34,965 nucleotides of DNA from Clostridia bacterium. GTDB lineage: Bacteria; Bacillota; Clostridia; Oscillospirales; Acutalibacteraceae. The notes under the pieces are model-generated. The model was not told the DNA's origin, made no database searches, and saw only the letters and a program-made list of their open reading frames with translations. The stretch covers positions 1 through 34,965 of the forward strand of contig JAFQFY010000006.1 in the NCBI GenBank assembly GCA_017398485.1. The letters are read 5' to 3'. Made by a program: the position numbers and the translations under genes. This document shows, piece by piece, positions 10,437 to 18,574 of this stretch (position 1 is its first letter; every line of letters starts with the position of its first letter).

Positions 10437-11198
10437 ATGGCTAAAATTATGGCTGTCGTAACACAAAAAGGCGGCGTCGGCAAGACCACGACCGCCGTGA
10501 ATATTGCCTCGGTGATGGGCGAGATGGGCAAGAAGGTGTTGCTCGTGGACGTGGATCCGCAGGGAAACGCGACGAGCGGTGTCGGCATCGACAAGAGAAA
10601 GGTGAAAATCTCCGCCTACGACCTGCTGTGTGGCTCTGAAAACGCCGCACAGGCGGCGGTGCAGACGGCGTTCGCCGGTCTGTCGGTGGTGCCGTCGAGC
10701 ATGGCGTTGGCAGGCGTCGAGATCGAGATGGTGGAGATCCCTCATCGCGAGAGTCGCCTGAAAGCCGCACTTGCGCCGTACCGTGAGCAATACGACTTCA
10801 TCATCATCGACTGTCCGCCGGCGCTCGGGCTGGTCACGCTCAACGCACTGGTGGCGGCGGATACGGTGTTGTTACCGGTGCAACCCGAGTTTTATGCGTT
10901 GGAGGGTCTGTCCCAGCTCATCGCCACCGTGCGACAGGTCAAGCGCATGTACAACCCTACGTTGGAGTTGGAGGGTGTGCTGTTCACCATGTACGATGGG
11001 CGCACCAACCTCACGCAGCAGGTGGTCGCGGAGGTCAAGAAGTTCTTCCCTCGCAAGGTGTACGCCAACGTGATACCGCGCAGCGTGCGCTTGGCGGAGG
11101 CGCCCGGCTACGGACGTCCCATCAACTACTACGATAAGTCCTCCAAGGGCGCGAAAGCGTATCGCGCTCTGGTGGAGGAGATCTTAGAGAGACAGTAA
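10437..11198 (+). CDS. parA: Chromosome partitioning ATPase ParA (Soj)
   Basis: 253-residue Walker-type ATPase that acts with ParB-parS complexes in origin segregation and, in Firmicutes, modulates DnaA. The deviant Walker A KGGVGKTT lies at residues 11-18. DVDPQGNATSG follows near 40, and IIIDCPPALG holds the Walker B aspartate. The length is that of chromosomal rather than plasmid ParA, with no N-terminal helix-turn-helix. AAAGGAG lies about 7 nt before the ATG. parB follows 12 nt downstream, and the two parS sites lie directly upstream. Confidence 0.95.
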   Translation: MAKIMAVVTQKGGVGKTTTAVNIASVMGEMGKKVLLVDVDPQGNATSGVGIDKRKVKISAYDLLCGSENAAQAAVQTAFAGLSVVPSSMALAGVEIEMVEIPHRESRLKAALAPYREQYDFIIIDCPPALGLVTLNALVAADTVLLPVQPEFYALEGLSQLIATVRQVKRMYNPTLELEGVLFTMYDGRTNLTQQVVAEVKKFFPRKVYANVIPRSVRLAEAPGYGRPINYYDKSSKGAKAYRALVEEILERQ

Positions 11199-11210
11199 AG
11201 GAGAATGGCT

Positions 11211-12062
11211 ATGGCTATGAAGATTGGCGGTCTGGGCAAGGGTCTGGGCAGTTTGTTATCCGAAAACTCGTTGGAGGACGGCGCGCACGCGGTGTTGTTG
11301 CCGCTCGAGGAGATCGTCCCCAACCGCGAACAGCCGCGCAAGCAATTCGACGAGGAGGCGCTGGCGGATCTGTCGGCGTCCATTGCCCAGCACGGCGTGT
11401 TACAGCCGCTTCTGGTGCGTCCGATGCCCGACGGCAGCTATCAGCTCGTCGCCGGTGAGCGCCGTTGGCGCGCCTCGCGCATGGCAGGGCTCACCGAGGT
11501 ACCTGCCGTTATCCGCGACATGGACGAGCAGGAGGCGGCGGAGCTTGCGCTGATCGAAAATTTACAGCGTGAGGATTTAAACCCGATGGAAGAAGCGATC
11601 GGCTACCGTACGCTGATGGAATCCTACGGCATGACGCAGGAGCAGGCGGCGCAGGTGGTCAATAAATCCCGTCCGGCGGTGGCGAACGCCCTGCGCCTGT
11701 TGCAGTTGCCGCAGGCGGTGGCGGATATGGTCGCATCGGGCGACCTGTCGGCAGGCCACGCGCGCACCGTGCTCGCCTTTGAGGGCGAGGCGGCGCAGAT
11801 CGAGGCGGCGACCGCCGCGGCGCGGCAGGGTCTGTCCGTGCGTGAGCTCGAGCGCATGGCGAAGGCGTCCAAGGCAAAACCTAAGGCGCCGCGCACGCCT
11901 GCCCGTCACGACAGCTTCTACGATGAGGTCGCGCTCGCGCTGCGCGAGTCGCTCGGCCGTCAGGTCAAGGTCGCTGTCGGCGCCAAGGGCGGCACCTTGC
12001 AGATCGAGTTCTTTGATGCAGACGATCTGCGCGCGTTGGCGAACAAATTAAGCGAAGAATAA
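11211..12062 (+). CDS. parB: Chromosome partitioning protein ParB (Spo0J)
   Basis: 283-residue CTP-dependent DNA clamp that loads at parS. The N-terminus GLGKGLGSLL is the usual ParA-stimulating segment. Next come the NREQPRKQFD motif, the GERRWRA nucleotide-binding motif (about residues 82-88) and ENLQREDLNPMEEA. A helix-turn-helix (MTQEQAAQVVNKSRPAVANAL) follows, and then a C-terminal dimerisation segment. Three in-frame ATGs occur at 11205, 11211 and 11217. The one at 11211 is chosen because it lies 7 nt from AAAGGAG (11197-11203); the first leaves a 1-nt gap. The cognate parS sites are about 0.9 kb upstream. Confidence 0.94.
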   Translation: MAMKIGGLGKGLGSLLSENSLEDGAHAVLLPLEEIVPNREQPRKQFDEEALADLSASIAQHGVLQPLLVRPMPDGSYQLVAGERRWRASRMAGLTEVPAVIRDMDEQEAAELALIENLQREDLNPMEEAIGYRTLMESYGMTQEQAAQVVNKSRPAVANALRLLQLPQAVADMVASGDLSAGHARTVLAFEGEAAQIEAATAAARQGLSVRELERMAKASKAKPKAPRTPARHDSFYDEVALALRESLGRQVKVAVGAKGGTLQIEFFDADDLRALANKLSEE

Positions 12063-12089
12063 TTTACAAATAGTATAAAATGGTATGAA
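12063..12089 (+). promoter_or_regulatory. Candidate promoter of the thioesterase gene
   Basis: TTTACA (12063-12068), a 15-nt spacer and TATGAA (12084-12089) with an extended -10 TGG just before. It overlaps the ATG at 12085, which argues that translation begins at the downstream GTG (12112). The spacing is short, so confidence is modest. Confidence 0.4.
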
Positions 12090-12111
12090 TTATACAGAAC
12101 GAGGTGCAAAA

Positions 12112-12843
12112 GTGGCGATTCCGAAGCAATTTACTATGCCGATCGAAGTCGCGTCCTATGACGTCGGGCCGGACAACCGTCTGCGCCCATCCGCCGTCCT
12201 GCGCTATCAGCAGGAGGCAGGCGAGCGGCATCTGGTGGATGCCGGGATGGGATGGAACGCGCTCATGCAAAGCGGCATGGTGTTCGTTGCCTCGCGTTGG
12301 CACTGCCGTCTGTGGCGTCTGCCGGAGATGGGAGAGCGTGTGACGCTCACCACCTGGCACCGTGAACGGCGCGGCGCGCGTTTTTTGCGCTGTTACGAGT
12401 GGCGCGACGCGCAGGGAGAACTTCTGCTGTGCGGCGTGATGCAGTTTGCGCTGGTTTCTGTCGAGGGACACCGCCTGTTGCGCGGCGACGCGTTCGATCC
12501 GCAGGGAGCGTTGCCGTCGAATCCGCGTACCGTGGACTGCTCCGACCCCGAACGCTATAAGCTGCCCGACATGACCGCGGTATACGACTATGCGATCCGC
12601 TGGTCGGACACCGACCGCAACGGGCACACCAACAACACGCGCTACGCCGATTTTCTGTGCGACGTGCTCGCGACCGAGCCGGGAAACCGCCGCATCACCG
12701 ATATTCAGCTGCATTTTGCCGGCGAAACGCGCATGGGAGACGTCTTGACGCTGTCGACGGCGCATACCGACGCTGTGTTCGTGCAGGGAACCACCGCGCG
12801 CGGCGCGGCGTTTTCCGCGCGGTTGGAATGGCAGGCGATATAA
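12112..12843 (+). CDS. Acyl-ACP thioesterase (FatA/FatB family)
   Basis: 243-residue double-hotdog enzyme that hydrolyses acyl-ACP to free fatty acid plus ACP in the cytoplasm. The second hotdog holds the family signature WSDTDRNGHTNNTRYADF (residues 164-181), with D168, N170 and H172 at the usual catalytic-loop positions. The first hotdog runs from about residue 8 to 125. The start is set at GTG 12112, which follows GAGGTG by 5 nt. The in-frame ATG at 12085 would add nine residues but lies inside the likely -10 box and has no ribosome-binding site. The 3' end overlaps the next gene by 16 nt. The product might be released fatty acid for membrane adjustment; chain length cannot be predicted. 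Confidence 0.85.
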   Translation: MAIPKQFTMPIEVASYDVGPDNRLRPSAVLRYQQEAGERHLVDAGMGWNALMQSGMVFVASRWHCRLWRLPEMGERVTLTTWHRERRGARFLRCYEWRDAQGELLLCGVMQFALVSVEGHRLLRGDAFDPQGALPSNPRTVDCSDPERYKLPDMTAVYDYAIRWSDTDRNGHTNNTRYADFLCDVLATEPGNRRITDIQLHFAGETRMGDVLTLSTAHTDAVFVQGTTARGAAFSARLEWQAI

Positions 12844-13571
12844 TCGTGGATTTTTACGAGGCGCTCGCGCAGGTGCGCGACGGCGGCGCGCGTGTCGGCG
12901 GCATCGGCACGCTGGGCGAGAAAACCCTGCACGCCACCCTTAAATTATGGCTCGACGAGGACGTGACGCATCACGAGATCCCCCTGCCGAACGGCTGTGT
13001 GGCGGATATTTTCGACGGTGAGCGCGTTACCGAGATCCAAACAGCGAATTTTTCGGGATTTCGGCGCAAATTGGAGCGTTTGCTCGCGGAGTATCCCGTG
13101 ACAGTGGTGCATCCGCTCGTGCGGGACAAGCGCATCCGCTGGATCGACCCGACCGACGGCGAGAGCACTGAGCCGCGCCGCTCCAACCGCCGCGGCGGCT
13201 TTGCCGACGCCGGCAAGGAGCTCATTTACATTCTTCCTCTGCTCGGACACCCGAATTTGACTGTCAGGCTCGTGCTGCTCGACGTTGAGGAGCACCGCTT
13301 GCTCGACGGCTGGGGCAACGGCGGCAAGCGCGGCTCGCACCGCGCTGAACGGCTGCCGATCGCCTTGTGCGACACGCTGACGCTCAAAACGCCGTCCGAT
13401 TACGCCGCGTTACTGCCGCCGACGTTGGCGGCACCCTTTACGGCGGCACAATTCGGCAAAGCGGCGCGCCTGCAAGGGCGCAAATTGCAAGGCGCTTTAA
13501 AGGTGTTGCTGTCCGTCGGCGTTCTGCGCCGTGAAAAAGACGGGCAAAAATATCTCTACTATATCCAATAA
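12828..13571 (+). CDS. Uncharacterised protein with possible PD-(D/E)XK nuclease-like N-terminus and winged-helix C-terminus
   Basis: 247 residues from ATG 12828 (an alternative GTG lies at 12846); no clear ribosome-binding site, so translation is probably coupled to the thioesterase. The N-terminal part has E31 in a helix (LGEKTLHATLKLWL), D60 in VADIFDG and E69-I-Q71 in VTEIQTANF. This spacing resembles the PD-(D/E)XK fold with an E-x-Q variant. A basic stretch (RRSNRRGG) follows. The last 70 residues (FTAAQFGKAARL to the terminal YLYYIQ) look like a winged helix. There is no signal peptide or membrane segment. I do not recognise a named family with certainty. The nuclease idea rests only on motif spacing and could be a fold relic with another job. 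Confidence 0.75.
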   Translation: MAGDIIVDFYEALAQVRDGGARVGGIGTLGEKTLHATLKLWLDEDVTHHEIPLPNGCVADIFDGERVTEIQTANFSGFRRKLERLLAEYPVTVVHPLVRDKRIRWIDPTDGESTEPRRSNRRGGFADAGKELIYILPLLGHPNLTVRLVLLDVEEHRLLDGWGNGGKRGSHRAERLPIALCDTLTLKTPSDYAALLPPTLAAPFTAAQFGKAARLQGRKLQGALKVLLSVGVLRREKDGQKYLYYIQ

Positions 13572-13580
13572 GGTAAAACA

Positions 13581-13623
13581 GTCAGTTCGAAACCATCCTG
13601 ACTTAAAATAAAACTACGGAGAG
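13581..13623 (+). promoter_or_regulatory. preQ1-I-type riboswitch controlling queT
   Basis: A very small aptamer precedes queT. The P1 stem is GTCAG (13581-13585) with CTGAC (13598-13602). The loop TTCGAAACCATC carries TTCG (13586-13589), which can pair with CGGA (13617-13620) to form the pseudoknot. The A-rich linker is TTAAAATAAAACTA (13603-13616). The 3' pseudoknot strand overlaps the ribosome-binding site GGAGAG (13618-13623), so ligand binding should hide it and reduce translation. Size, A-rich tail and the downstream queuosine transporter all agree with class I preQ1 switches. Confidence 0.8.
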
Positions 13624-13630
13624 AAGAAAA

Positions 13631-14158
13631 ATGAAGAAAAACACGATTCGCGCACTGGCTACGGCCGGTCTGATCGCTGCGATGTACACCGTGCTGACGG
13701 TGTGTATCGCACCGCTGTCCTACGGACTGATCCAATGCCGCCTCGCCGAGGCGCTGACCATCCTCGCGGCGTATACGCCGGCGGCGATCCCCGGACTGAC
13801 GGTCGGGTGCGCGTTGTCAAACCTCATCGGATTGAGCATGGGCGCGAATATCGCCGGCGCGGTGGATATCCTCGTCGGCACTCTTGCGACAGGTCTTGCG
13901 GCGGCGTTCAGTTGGGCGTGGCGGCGGTATCGGGTCAAGGGGTTGCCTCTGTTATCCACCCTGCCGCCCGTGCTGTTTAACGCCGTGGCGGTCGGCACCG
14001 AGCTGGCGCTGGTCGCGCCACAGTTCACCGTCGAGGTGTGGTTTATCCAGATGGGGCTCGTTGCGGCAGGACAGCTCGTCGCCTGCGTGCTGGGCGGTGC
14101 AATGCTCGCCGGCGCGATCCGCACCACGGCGCTCGACCGCCGTTTGGGGTGGAAATGA
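13631..14158 (+). CDS. queT: QueT family queuosine-precursor transporter
   Basis: 175-residue integral membrane protein, the substrate-binding (S) component type of an ECF importer for queuosine precursors such as preQ1. It has about five to six hydrophobic segments, starting at IRALATAGLIAAMYTVL, with the family-typical YGLIQCRLAEALTILA and TVGCALSNLIG stretches. It starts at ATG 13631 behind GGAGAG. The shared ECF energising module is not in this window. The preQ1-type riboswitch in the leader independently supports the substrate. The gene ends 10 nt before the inverted repeat of the metal importer operon. Confidence 0.9.
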   Translation: MKKNTIRALATAGLIAAMYTVLTVCIAPLSYGLIQCRLAEALTILAAYTPAAIPGLTVGCALSNLIGLSMGANIAGAVDILVGTLATGLAAAFSWAWRRYRVKGLPLLSTLPPVLFNAVAVGTELALVAPQFTVEVWFIQMGLVAAGQLVACVLGGAMLAGAIRTTALDRRLGWK

Positions 14159-14168
14159 TTAACTAATT

Positions 14169-14191
14169 GTATAATTACGTTTTAATTATAC
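14169..14191 (+). promoter_or_regulatory. Inverted-repeat operator in front of the metal importer (candidate Zur/Fur-family box)
   Basis: A perfect 9-5-9 inverted repeat: GTATAATTA (14169-14177), CGTTT, TAATTATAC (14183-14191). It contains TATAAT (14170-14175) and TATACT (14187-14192), either of which may be the -10 box, so a bound repressor would block transcription. The AT-rich TAATTA half-sites resemble Fur-family boxes, and a zinc-responsive regulator is the natural guess from context. Confidence 0.6.
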
Positions 14192-14221
14192 TAAATGGAC
14201 TCGATTTTGAGAGGAAACGGC

Positions 14222-15148
14222 ATGAAACGATACGCAAAACAAACAGGGCGCATCGCGCTGCTCATGGCAGGTATCACGGCGGTGGCGGCGATCGTCACCG
14301 CCTTTACCGGCAGGGTAGGGATGCCGCGCGCACAAAAGACGGTGGTCACCACCACCGCGCCGTTATATGCGGCGGCGTGCGCGATCGTCGGGGAGACCGA
14401 CGGCGTGTGGGTGGAAAATCTTACCGGCTCGATGACCGGTTGCCTGCACGATTATCAGTTGTCCCCCTCTAACCGCATAACCTTACAGCAGGCGGATCTG
14501 CTGTTGCTCAACGGCGGCGGCGCGGAGGCGTTTCTGGACGACACGCTTGCGGCGATGCCGCAGCTGCCGACGGTGGACACCTCGGCAGGCGTGGACTTCT
14601 TGGAGAGCACGGCGGCGCACGGGCATGACCATGCCGACACCGACCACGATCATGCGTATAACGAGCATGTGTGGGTGGGCGCCACGCGCTATGCGGCGCA
14701 GGTGCAGGCGGTGACGGACGCCTTGTGTGCGCTGGACGAGGCGAACGCCTCTACCTATGCCGCCAACGGTGCGGCGTATATCGCGCGCGTCACGGCGCTC
14801 GGCGAGCGTCTGCGTGCGGCGGTGACGGCGTTGCCGAGCAAAAACTGCGTGATCTTCCACGATTCGCTCGCGTACTTTGCAGACGAGCTGGGACTGACCG
14901 TGACGGCACGCCTGCACGTCGGGGAGGAATCGGGTGTGTCGCCTGCCGATCTGGCGGCGGCACAGACCGCGGCGGCAAACGATCGGCAGACGCTCGTGCT
15001 GTACGACAGCCAGTATACCGCGCGCTATGCGAGCGTAGACGGCTTGGTCGCGCCCGAATGCGTGCTCGCCATTGATACGGCGGTGCTCGGCACCGACTGG
15101 CTGACGGCGATGGAACACAACGCCATACTATTGGAGGGATTAGCATGA
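14222..15148 (+). CDS. znuA: Zinc/manganese ABC transporter substrate-binding protein (ZnuA/AdcA-like)
   Basis: 308-residue cluster 9 binding protein. The ATG at 14222 follows GAGAGG by 7 nt; the ATG at 14195 has no ribosome-binding site. A hydrophobic N-terminal segment (residues 11-30) acts as signal or anchor. There is no lipobox cysteine, so it may stay tethered by an uncleaved helix, unlike most Gram-positive binding proteins. Metal-site candidates are H76 (in CLHDYQLSPSN), H149 (EHVWVG), the His of FHDSLAYFADELG, and a late Asp (YDSQYT). A His-rich loop (residues 133-144) is typical of zinc rather than manganese binders. The stop overlaps the ATPase start (ATGA). Confidence 0.88.
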   Translation: MKRYAKQTGRIALLMAGITAVAAIVTAFTGRVGMPRAQKTVVTTTAPLYAAACAIVGETDGVWVENLTGSMTGCLHDYQLSPSNRITLQQADLLLLNGGGAEAFLDDTLAAMPQLPTVDTSAGVDFLESTAAHGHDHADTDHDHAYNEHVWVGATRYAAQVQAVTDALCALDEANASTYAANGAAYIARVTALGERLRAAVTALPSKNCVIFHDSLAYFADELGLTVTARLHVGEESGVSPADLAAAQTAAANDRQTLVLYDSQYTARYASVDGLVAPECVLAIDTAVLGTDWLTAMEHNAILLEGLA

Positions 15149-15876
15149 GTGCGTGCGGTCTGCACTGCTTAAAAATCAATCACATTACCGTGCGCCGTGC
15201 CGACACCGTGCTGGTGCAGGACGTGAGCCTGCACGCGCACTGCGGCGAGATCACCGCGATCATCGGGCGCAACGGCGCCGGCAAGAGCACTCTTTTCAAA
15301 GCGATTCTCGGGGAAGTGCCGCATAAGGGTGAGGTCATCTTCACCGGACACGGCGGTACCCCGACCAAGCGTAAGCCGCGCATCGGCTACGTGCCGCAGA
15401 GTCTCAACGTCGACGAAGGCTCGCCGGCGACGGTGCTGGACGTGGCGGTGACCTTCACGACGCGCTATCCGGCGTTTTTGCCGGTGCCGCGCCGCCTTCG
15501 CCGCGAGATCGAGGCGCATTTTGCGCGGTTTGCGGCGGCGGAACTGCTGGATAAGCCGATCGGGCGCCTGTCGGGCGGCGAGCTGCAACGCGCGTTGCTC
15601 GCCGTCGCGACGCGTCCTCACCCCGATATGCTGATGCTTGACGAGCCGGTGTCCGGCGTGGACCGCGCCGGCTTGCAGGCGTTTTACGAACTGCTTGAAC
15701 AGCTGCGCCGCGACGATATGGTGATCCTGCTCATCTCCCACGACCTCGACTACGTGCGTCGCCACGCGGATCGCGTGGTGCTGTTGGATAGAGAGGTGCT
15801 GTCCTCCGGCTCGCCCGAGGACGTGTTTGCCTGCGACGCTTTCCGACAGGCGTTTGCGATCGGAGGTGACGCGTGA
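15145..15876 (+). CDS. znuC: Zinc/manganese ABC transporter ATP-binding protein (ZnuC-like)
   Basis: 243-residue ABC ATPase that energises metal import. It has Walker A GRNGAGKST (residues 41-49), a Q-loop in GYVPQSLN, the signature LSGGELQRALLA, Walker B LMLDEPVSGVD and the switch His in LLISHDLDYV. It overlaps the binding-protein gene by 4 nt, with GGAGGG 6 nt before its ATG, and abuts the permease gene, so the three form one translationally coupled operon. Confidence 0.92.
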   Translation: MSACGLHCLKINHITVRRADTVLVQDVSLHAHCGEITAIIGRNGAGKSTLFKAILGEVPHKGEVIFTGHGGTPTKRKPRIGYVPQSLNVDEGSPATVLDVAVTFTTRYPAFLPVPRRLRREIEAHFARFAAAELLDKPIGRLSGGELQRALLAVATRPHPDMLMLDEPVSGVDRAGLQAFYELLEQLRRDDMVILLISHDLDYVRRHADRVVLLDREVLSSGSPEDVFACDAFRQAFAIGGDA

Positions 15877-16682
15877 TGGAATGGCTGTTATCCTGGTGGC
15901 AGTATGACTTTATGCGCACGGCGCTGTGGGCGCTTATCATGCTCGTGCCGTTGCTGGCGATGCTCGGCACGCTGGTGGTTAACAACGGCATGGCGTTTTT
16001 CTCCGACGCGTTGGGACACTCGGCGCTCACGGGCGTGGCGATCGGCGTGGTGCTCGGCGTGAGCGAGCATCGGTGGATCATGATCGTGTTCGCGGTGGTG
16101 TTCGCCCTGCTGATGAACGCCATTCGCCACTCGCGTATTGCCTCGACCGACACGGTCATCGGCGTGTTTTCTGCCGTTGGCGTGGCGCTGGGTCTGGCGC
16201 TGCTGTCGCGCGGCGGCAACTTCTCGAACTACCAAAGTCTGCTCATCGGCGACGTGTTGAGCATCACTGCGTCGGAGTTGTGGGTGCTCGGCGGCGTGTT
16301 GATTGCGACGACGATCGTGTGGCTGCTGCTGTTCAACGGCTTCCACGCGGTGAGCATCAGTCCGGCGATGGCGCGCAGCAAGGGCATGGCGGTAAAATGG
16401 CTGGACAACCTCTTCGTCGTGCTTGTTGCGGTGGTGGTGATGCTCGCGATCCGTTGGGTCGGTCTGCTGCTCATCAACGCCATGCTTATCCTGCCGGCCG
16501 CCGCCTCGCGCAACGTCGCGCGCGGCATGCGCGGCTACCACCTGCTCGCGCTGGTGTTCGGCGTGTTCTCTGCGGTGCTGGGACTGCTTCTGGCCTACTT
16601 CAACGCCGTCGCCACCGGCCCGATGGTGATACTGGTGCTCGCGGCGCTGTATTTCGGCACCTTCCTTATGCGAGAAAAGTAA
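15876..16682 (+). CDS. znuB: Zinc/manganese ABC transporter permease (ZnuB-like)
   Basis: 268-residue ABC-3 family permease with about seven to eight membrane helices. Family features include ALGHSALTGVAIGVVLG near the N-terminus, the GDVLSI stretch, and RWVGLLLINAMLILPAAASRN split by a charged turn. The start is ATG 15876, overlapping the ATPase stop (TGATG) with GGAGG 9 nt upstream; the GTG at 15873 is possible but too close to it. It is the last gene of the metal importer operon and is followed by a hairpin terminator. Confidence 0.9.
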   Translation: MEWLLSWWQYDFMRTALWALIMLVPLLAMLGTLVVNNGMAFFSDALGHSALTGVAIGVVLGVSEHRWIMIVFAVVFALLMNAIRHSRIASTDTVIGVFSAVGVALGLALLSRGGNFSNYQSLLIGDVLSITASELWVLGGVLIATTIVWLLLFNGFHAVSISPAMARSKGMAVKWLDNLFVVLVAVVVMLAIRWVGLLLINAMLILPAAASRNVARGMRGYHLLALVFGVFSAVLGLLLAYFNAVATGPMVILVLAALYFGTFLMREK

Positions 16683-16697
16683 AAACCTAACGAAAAG

Positions 16698-16730
16698 CCC
16701 TCGACCGGTTGCGATCGAGGGTTTACTTTT
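16698..16730 (+). terminator. Terminator of the metal importer operon
   Basis: CCCTCGA (16698-16704) pairs with TCGAGGG (16715-16721) around a 10-nt loop, followed by TTTACTTTTTG. Confidence 0.65.
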
Positions 16731-16801
16731 TGTATAATCGAGTCAAAAAGTACAGATAGTTAAAGCCTTAAAAATAAATATAATAAATTGGTAAAAAGGG
16801 G

Positions 16802-16830
16802 TTTACAAATATAGGAAAGCGTGCTATAAA
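16802..16830 (+). promoter_or_regulatory. Promoter of the glycosidase operon (copies A and B)
   Basis: TTTACA (16802-16807), a 17-nt spacer and TATAAA (16825-16830) with extended -10 TG (16822-16823). The surrounding sequence GTAAAAAGGGGTTTACAAAT and the trailing GGGGGTGACA reappear almost unchanged before copy C. Confidence 0.75.
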
Positions 16831-16862
16831 GGGGGTGACATTTAACAAGGAGGCGCTTTCTT

Positions 16863-18548
16863 ATGGGAAAAAACCGCAAGTTTCGGGACCTCGGTGTGAT
16901 GATCGACTGTTCGCGTAACGGCATTATGCATCTGCCGGCACTCAAAAAGTTCATCGACCGCATCGCTATGATGGGCTACAACCAGCTCTATCTGCACATG
17001 GAGAACACCTACGAGGTGGAGGGCGAGCCGTATTTCGGGTATCTGCGCGGCCGCTATACCATCGCAGAGCTCAACGAGGCGGAGGAGTATGCGTACGAGC
17101 ACGGCGTGGAAATTATTCCGCTGACCCAGACGCTCGCGCACATGACCTCGCTTCTGCAATGGCCGCAGTATCGTGCGTTCTCCGAGGACGCGGATACGAT
17201 GCTCGTCGGTGACGAGCGTACCTACGCGCTCATTGACAGAATGTACGCGTCGCTGCGTAAGGCGCTGCCGCGTGCGAAGTATATCCACGCCGCGATGGAC
17301 GAGGCGTACGGCCTCGGCAAGGGCAAATACCGCGACCTGCACGGCGAAGTGCCGCCGATCGATATCATGGTCGAGCATATCAATCGCGTGTGCGAGATCG
17401 CCAAGAAGTATAACTTTAAGCCGATGATCTGGTACACCACGATCTATGCTGCGATGCAGGATACCAAGCGCCACTTCTTCTGGCCGGGGTATCCCGAGGG
17501 CGAGAAATTCGACGAGACGCTCGCCGCGCGCCTGCCCAAGGATATTTTGGTCTGCCACTATAACTACAACGAGCACAACCACGACACCACCCAGATGAAA
17601 CTGAGCAAGCGCCTGGAATGGACCGCCCGTCTGGTCGGCAAGGAGAACGTCATGCAGGGCATCGGCGCGTGGAAGTGGTCCTCCTTCTGCCCGCGCAATC
17701 GCCTGTCCATCACCAACGCCTATTACGCGGTGCGCGCCGGTATCGAGAACGACGTGCCGATGTTCTTCACGACCATGTGGGGCGACGACGGCAACGAGGC
17801 GTCGGCGTATTCCGTTCTGCCGAGCTTGGCGTTCACCGCCTGTGCGGCACACGGCATCGACGATTGGGACGAGGTGTGCAAGCAGTTCAAGGAGTGGTTC
17901 GGTGTGGATATGAACGACTATCTGTTGCTCGACCTGCCGGATCACGCGCCCGACTATATGCTCGGTGTGCCGATCAACCAGTCGAAATTCCAGCTCTACA
18001 ACGACTGCTTCCTCGGCAAACTGGACAAAATGGTCGCCGGTCACGACCGCGCCAACTACGAGAAGCTCGCCGTACAGATCGGTGAGGCGGCCGAGCGCGG
18101 CGGCGAATTCAAATACGTCTTCGACACCATCGCCGCGCTGTGCTCGGTGCTCTCCATCAAGGCAGACATCGGCATCCGCTCGCGCGAGGTGTATCGCAGC
18201 GGCGACAAGGCGGCGCTGGATAAGCTCATCGCCGATTATAAAGAGATGATTAAGCGCACGGAGCGTTTCTACGCGTGCCACCGCGTCCAGTGGGATATGG
18301 AGAATAAACCTCACGGCTACGAGGTGCAGGATGCGCGTATGGGCGGTCTCATCGCGCGTATGTCCCACTGCTGTGACCGTCTGGAAGCCTATCGCGACGG
18401 TAAGCTCGATCGCATTATGGAGTTGGAGGACGACATCCTCGAATTTGTCCAGACGGATAAATTGCCGTACGACAAAAAGCTCCCGACCACCGTGAGAAAA
18501 ACGGCCGTTGAGCCTTGGAAAAACATCGTCACCACCAACAACCTGTAA
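16863..18548 (+). CDS. Family 20 glycoside hydrolase (beta-N-acetylhexosaminidase-like), copy A
   Basis: 561-residue TIM-barrel enzyme of the GH20/GcnA-like type, expected to remove terminal GlcNAc or GalNAc from oligosaccharides. It opens LGVMIDCSRNG (beta strand 1), followed by YLHMENTYEVEGEPYFGYLR. The substrate-assisted catalytic pair is D146-E147 in IHAAMDEAYGLG. Later barrel motifs are MIWYTT (188-193), GAWKWS (268-273) and TMWGDDGNEAS (304-314). There is no signal peptide, so it works in the cytoplasm on imported sugars. AAGGAGG lies 9 nt before the ATG. Copy B follows after 26 nt. No glycan transporter lies next to it. Confidence 0.87.
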   Translation: MGKNRKFRDLGVMIDCSRNGIMHLPALKKFIDRIAMMGYNQLYLHMENTYEVEGEPYFGYLRGRYTIAELNEAEEYAYEHGVEIIPLTQTLAHMTSLLQWPQYRAFSEDADTMLVGDERTYALIDRMYASLRKALPRAKYIHAAMDEAYGLGKGKYRDLHGEVPPIDIMVEHINRVCEIAKKYNFKPMIWYTTIYAAMQDTKRHFFWPGYPEGEKFDETLAARLPKDILVCHYNYNEHNHDTTQMKLSKRLEWTARLVGKENVMQGIGAWKWSSFCPRNRLSITNAYYAVRAGIENDVPMFFTTMWGDDGNEASAYSVLPSLAFTACAAHGIDDWDEVCKQFKEWFGVDMNDYLLLDLPDHAPDYMLGVPINQSKFQLYNDCFLGKLDKMVAGHDRANYEKLAVQIGEAAERGGEFKYVFDTIAALCSVLSIKADIGIRSREVYRSGDKAALDKLIADYKEMIKRTERFYACHRVQWDMENKPHGYEVQDARMGGLIARMSHCCDRLEAYRDGKLDRIMELEDDILEFVQTDKLPYDKKLPTTVRKTAVEPWKNIVTTNNL

Positions 18549-18574
18549 GCGCAAAAGCGAAGGAGGAGTTGTAC

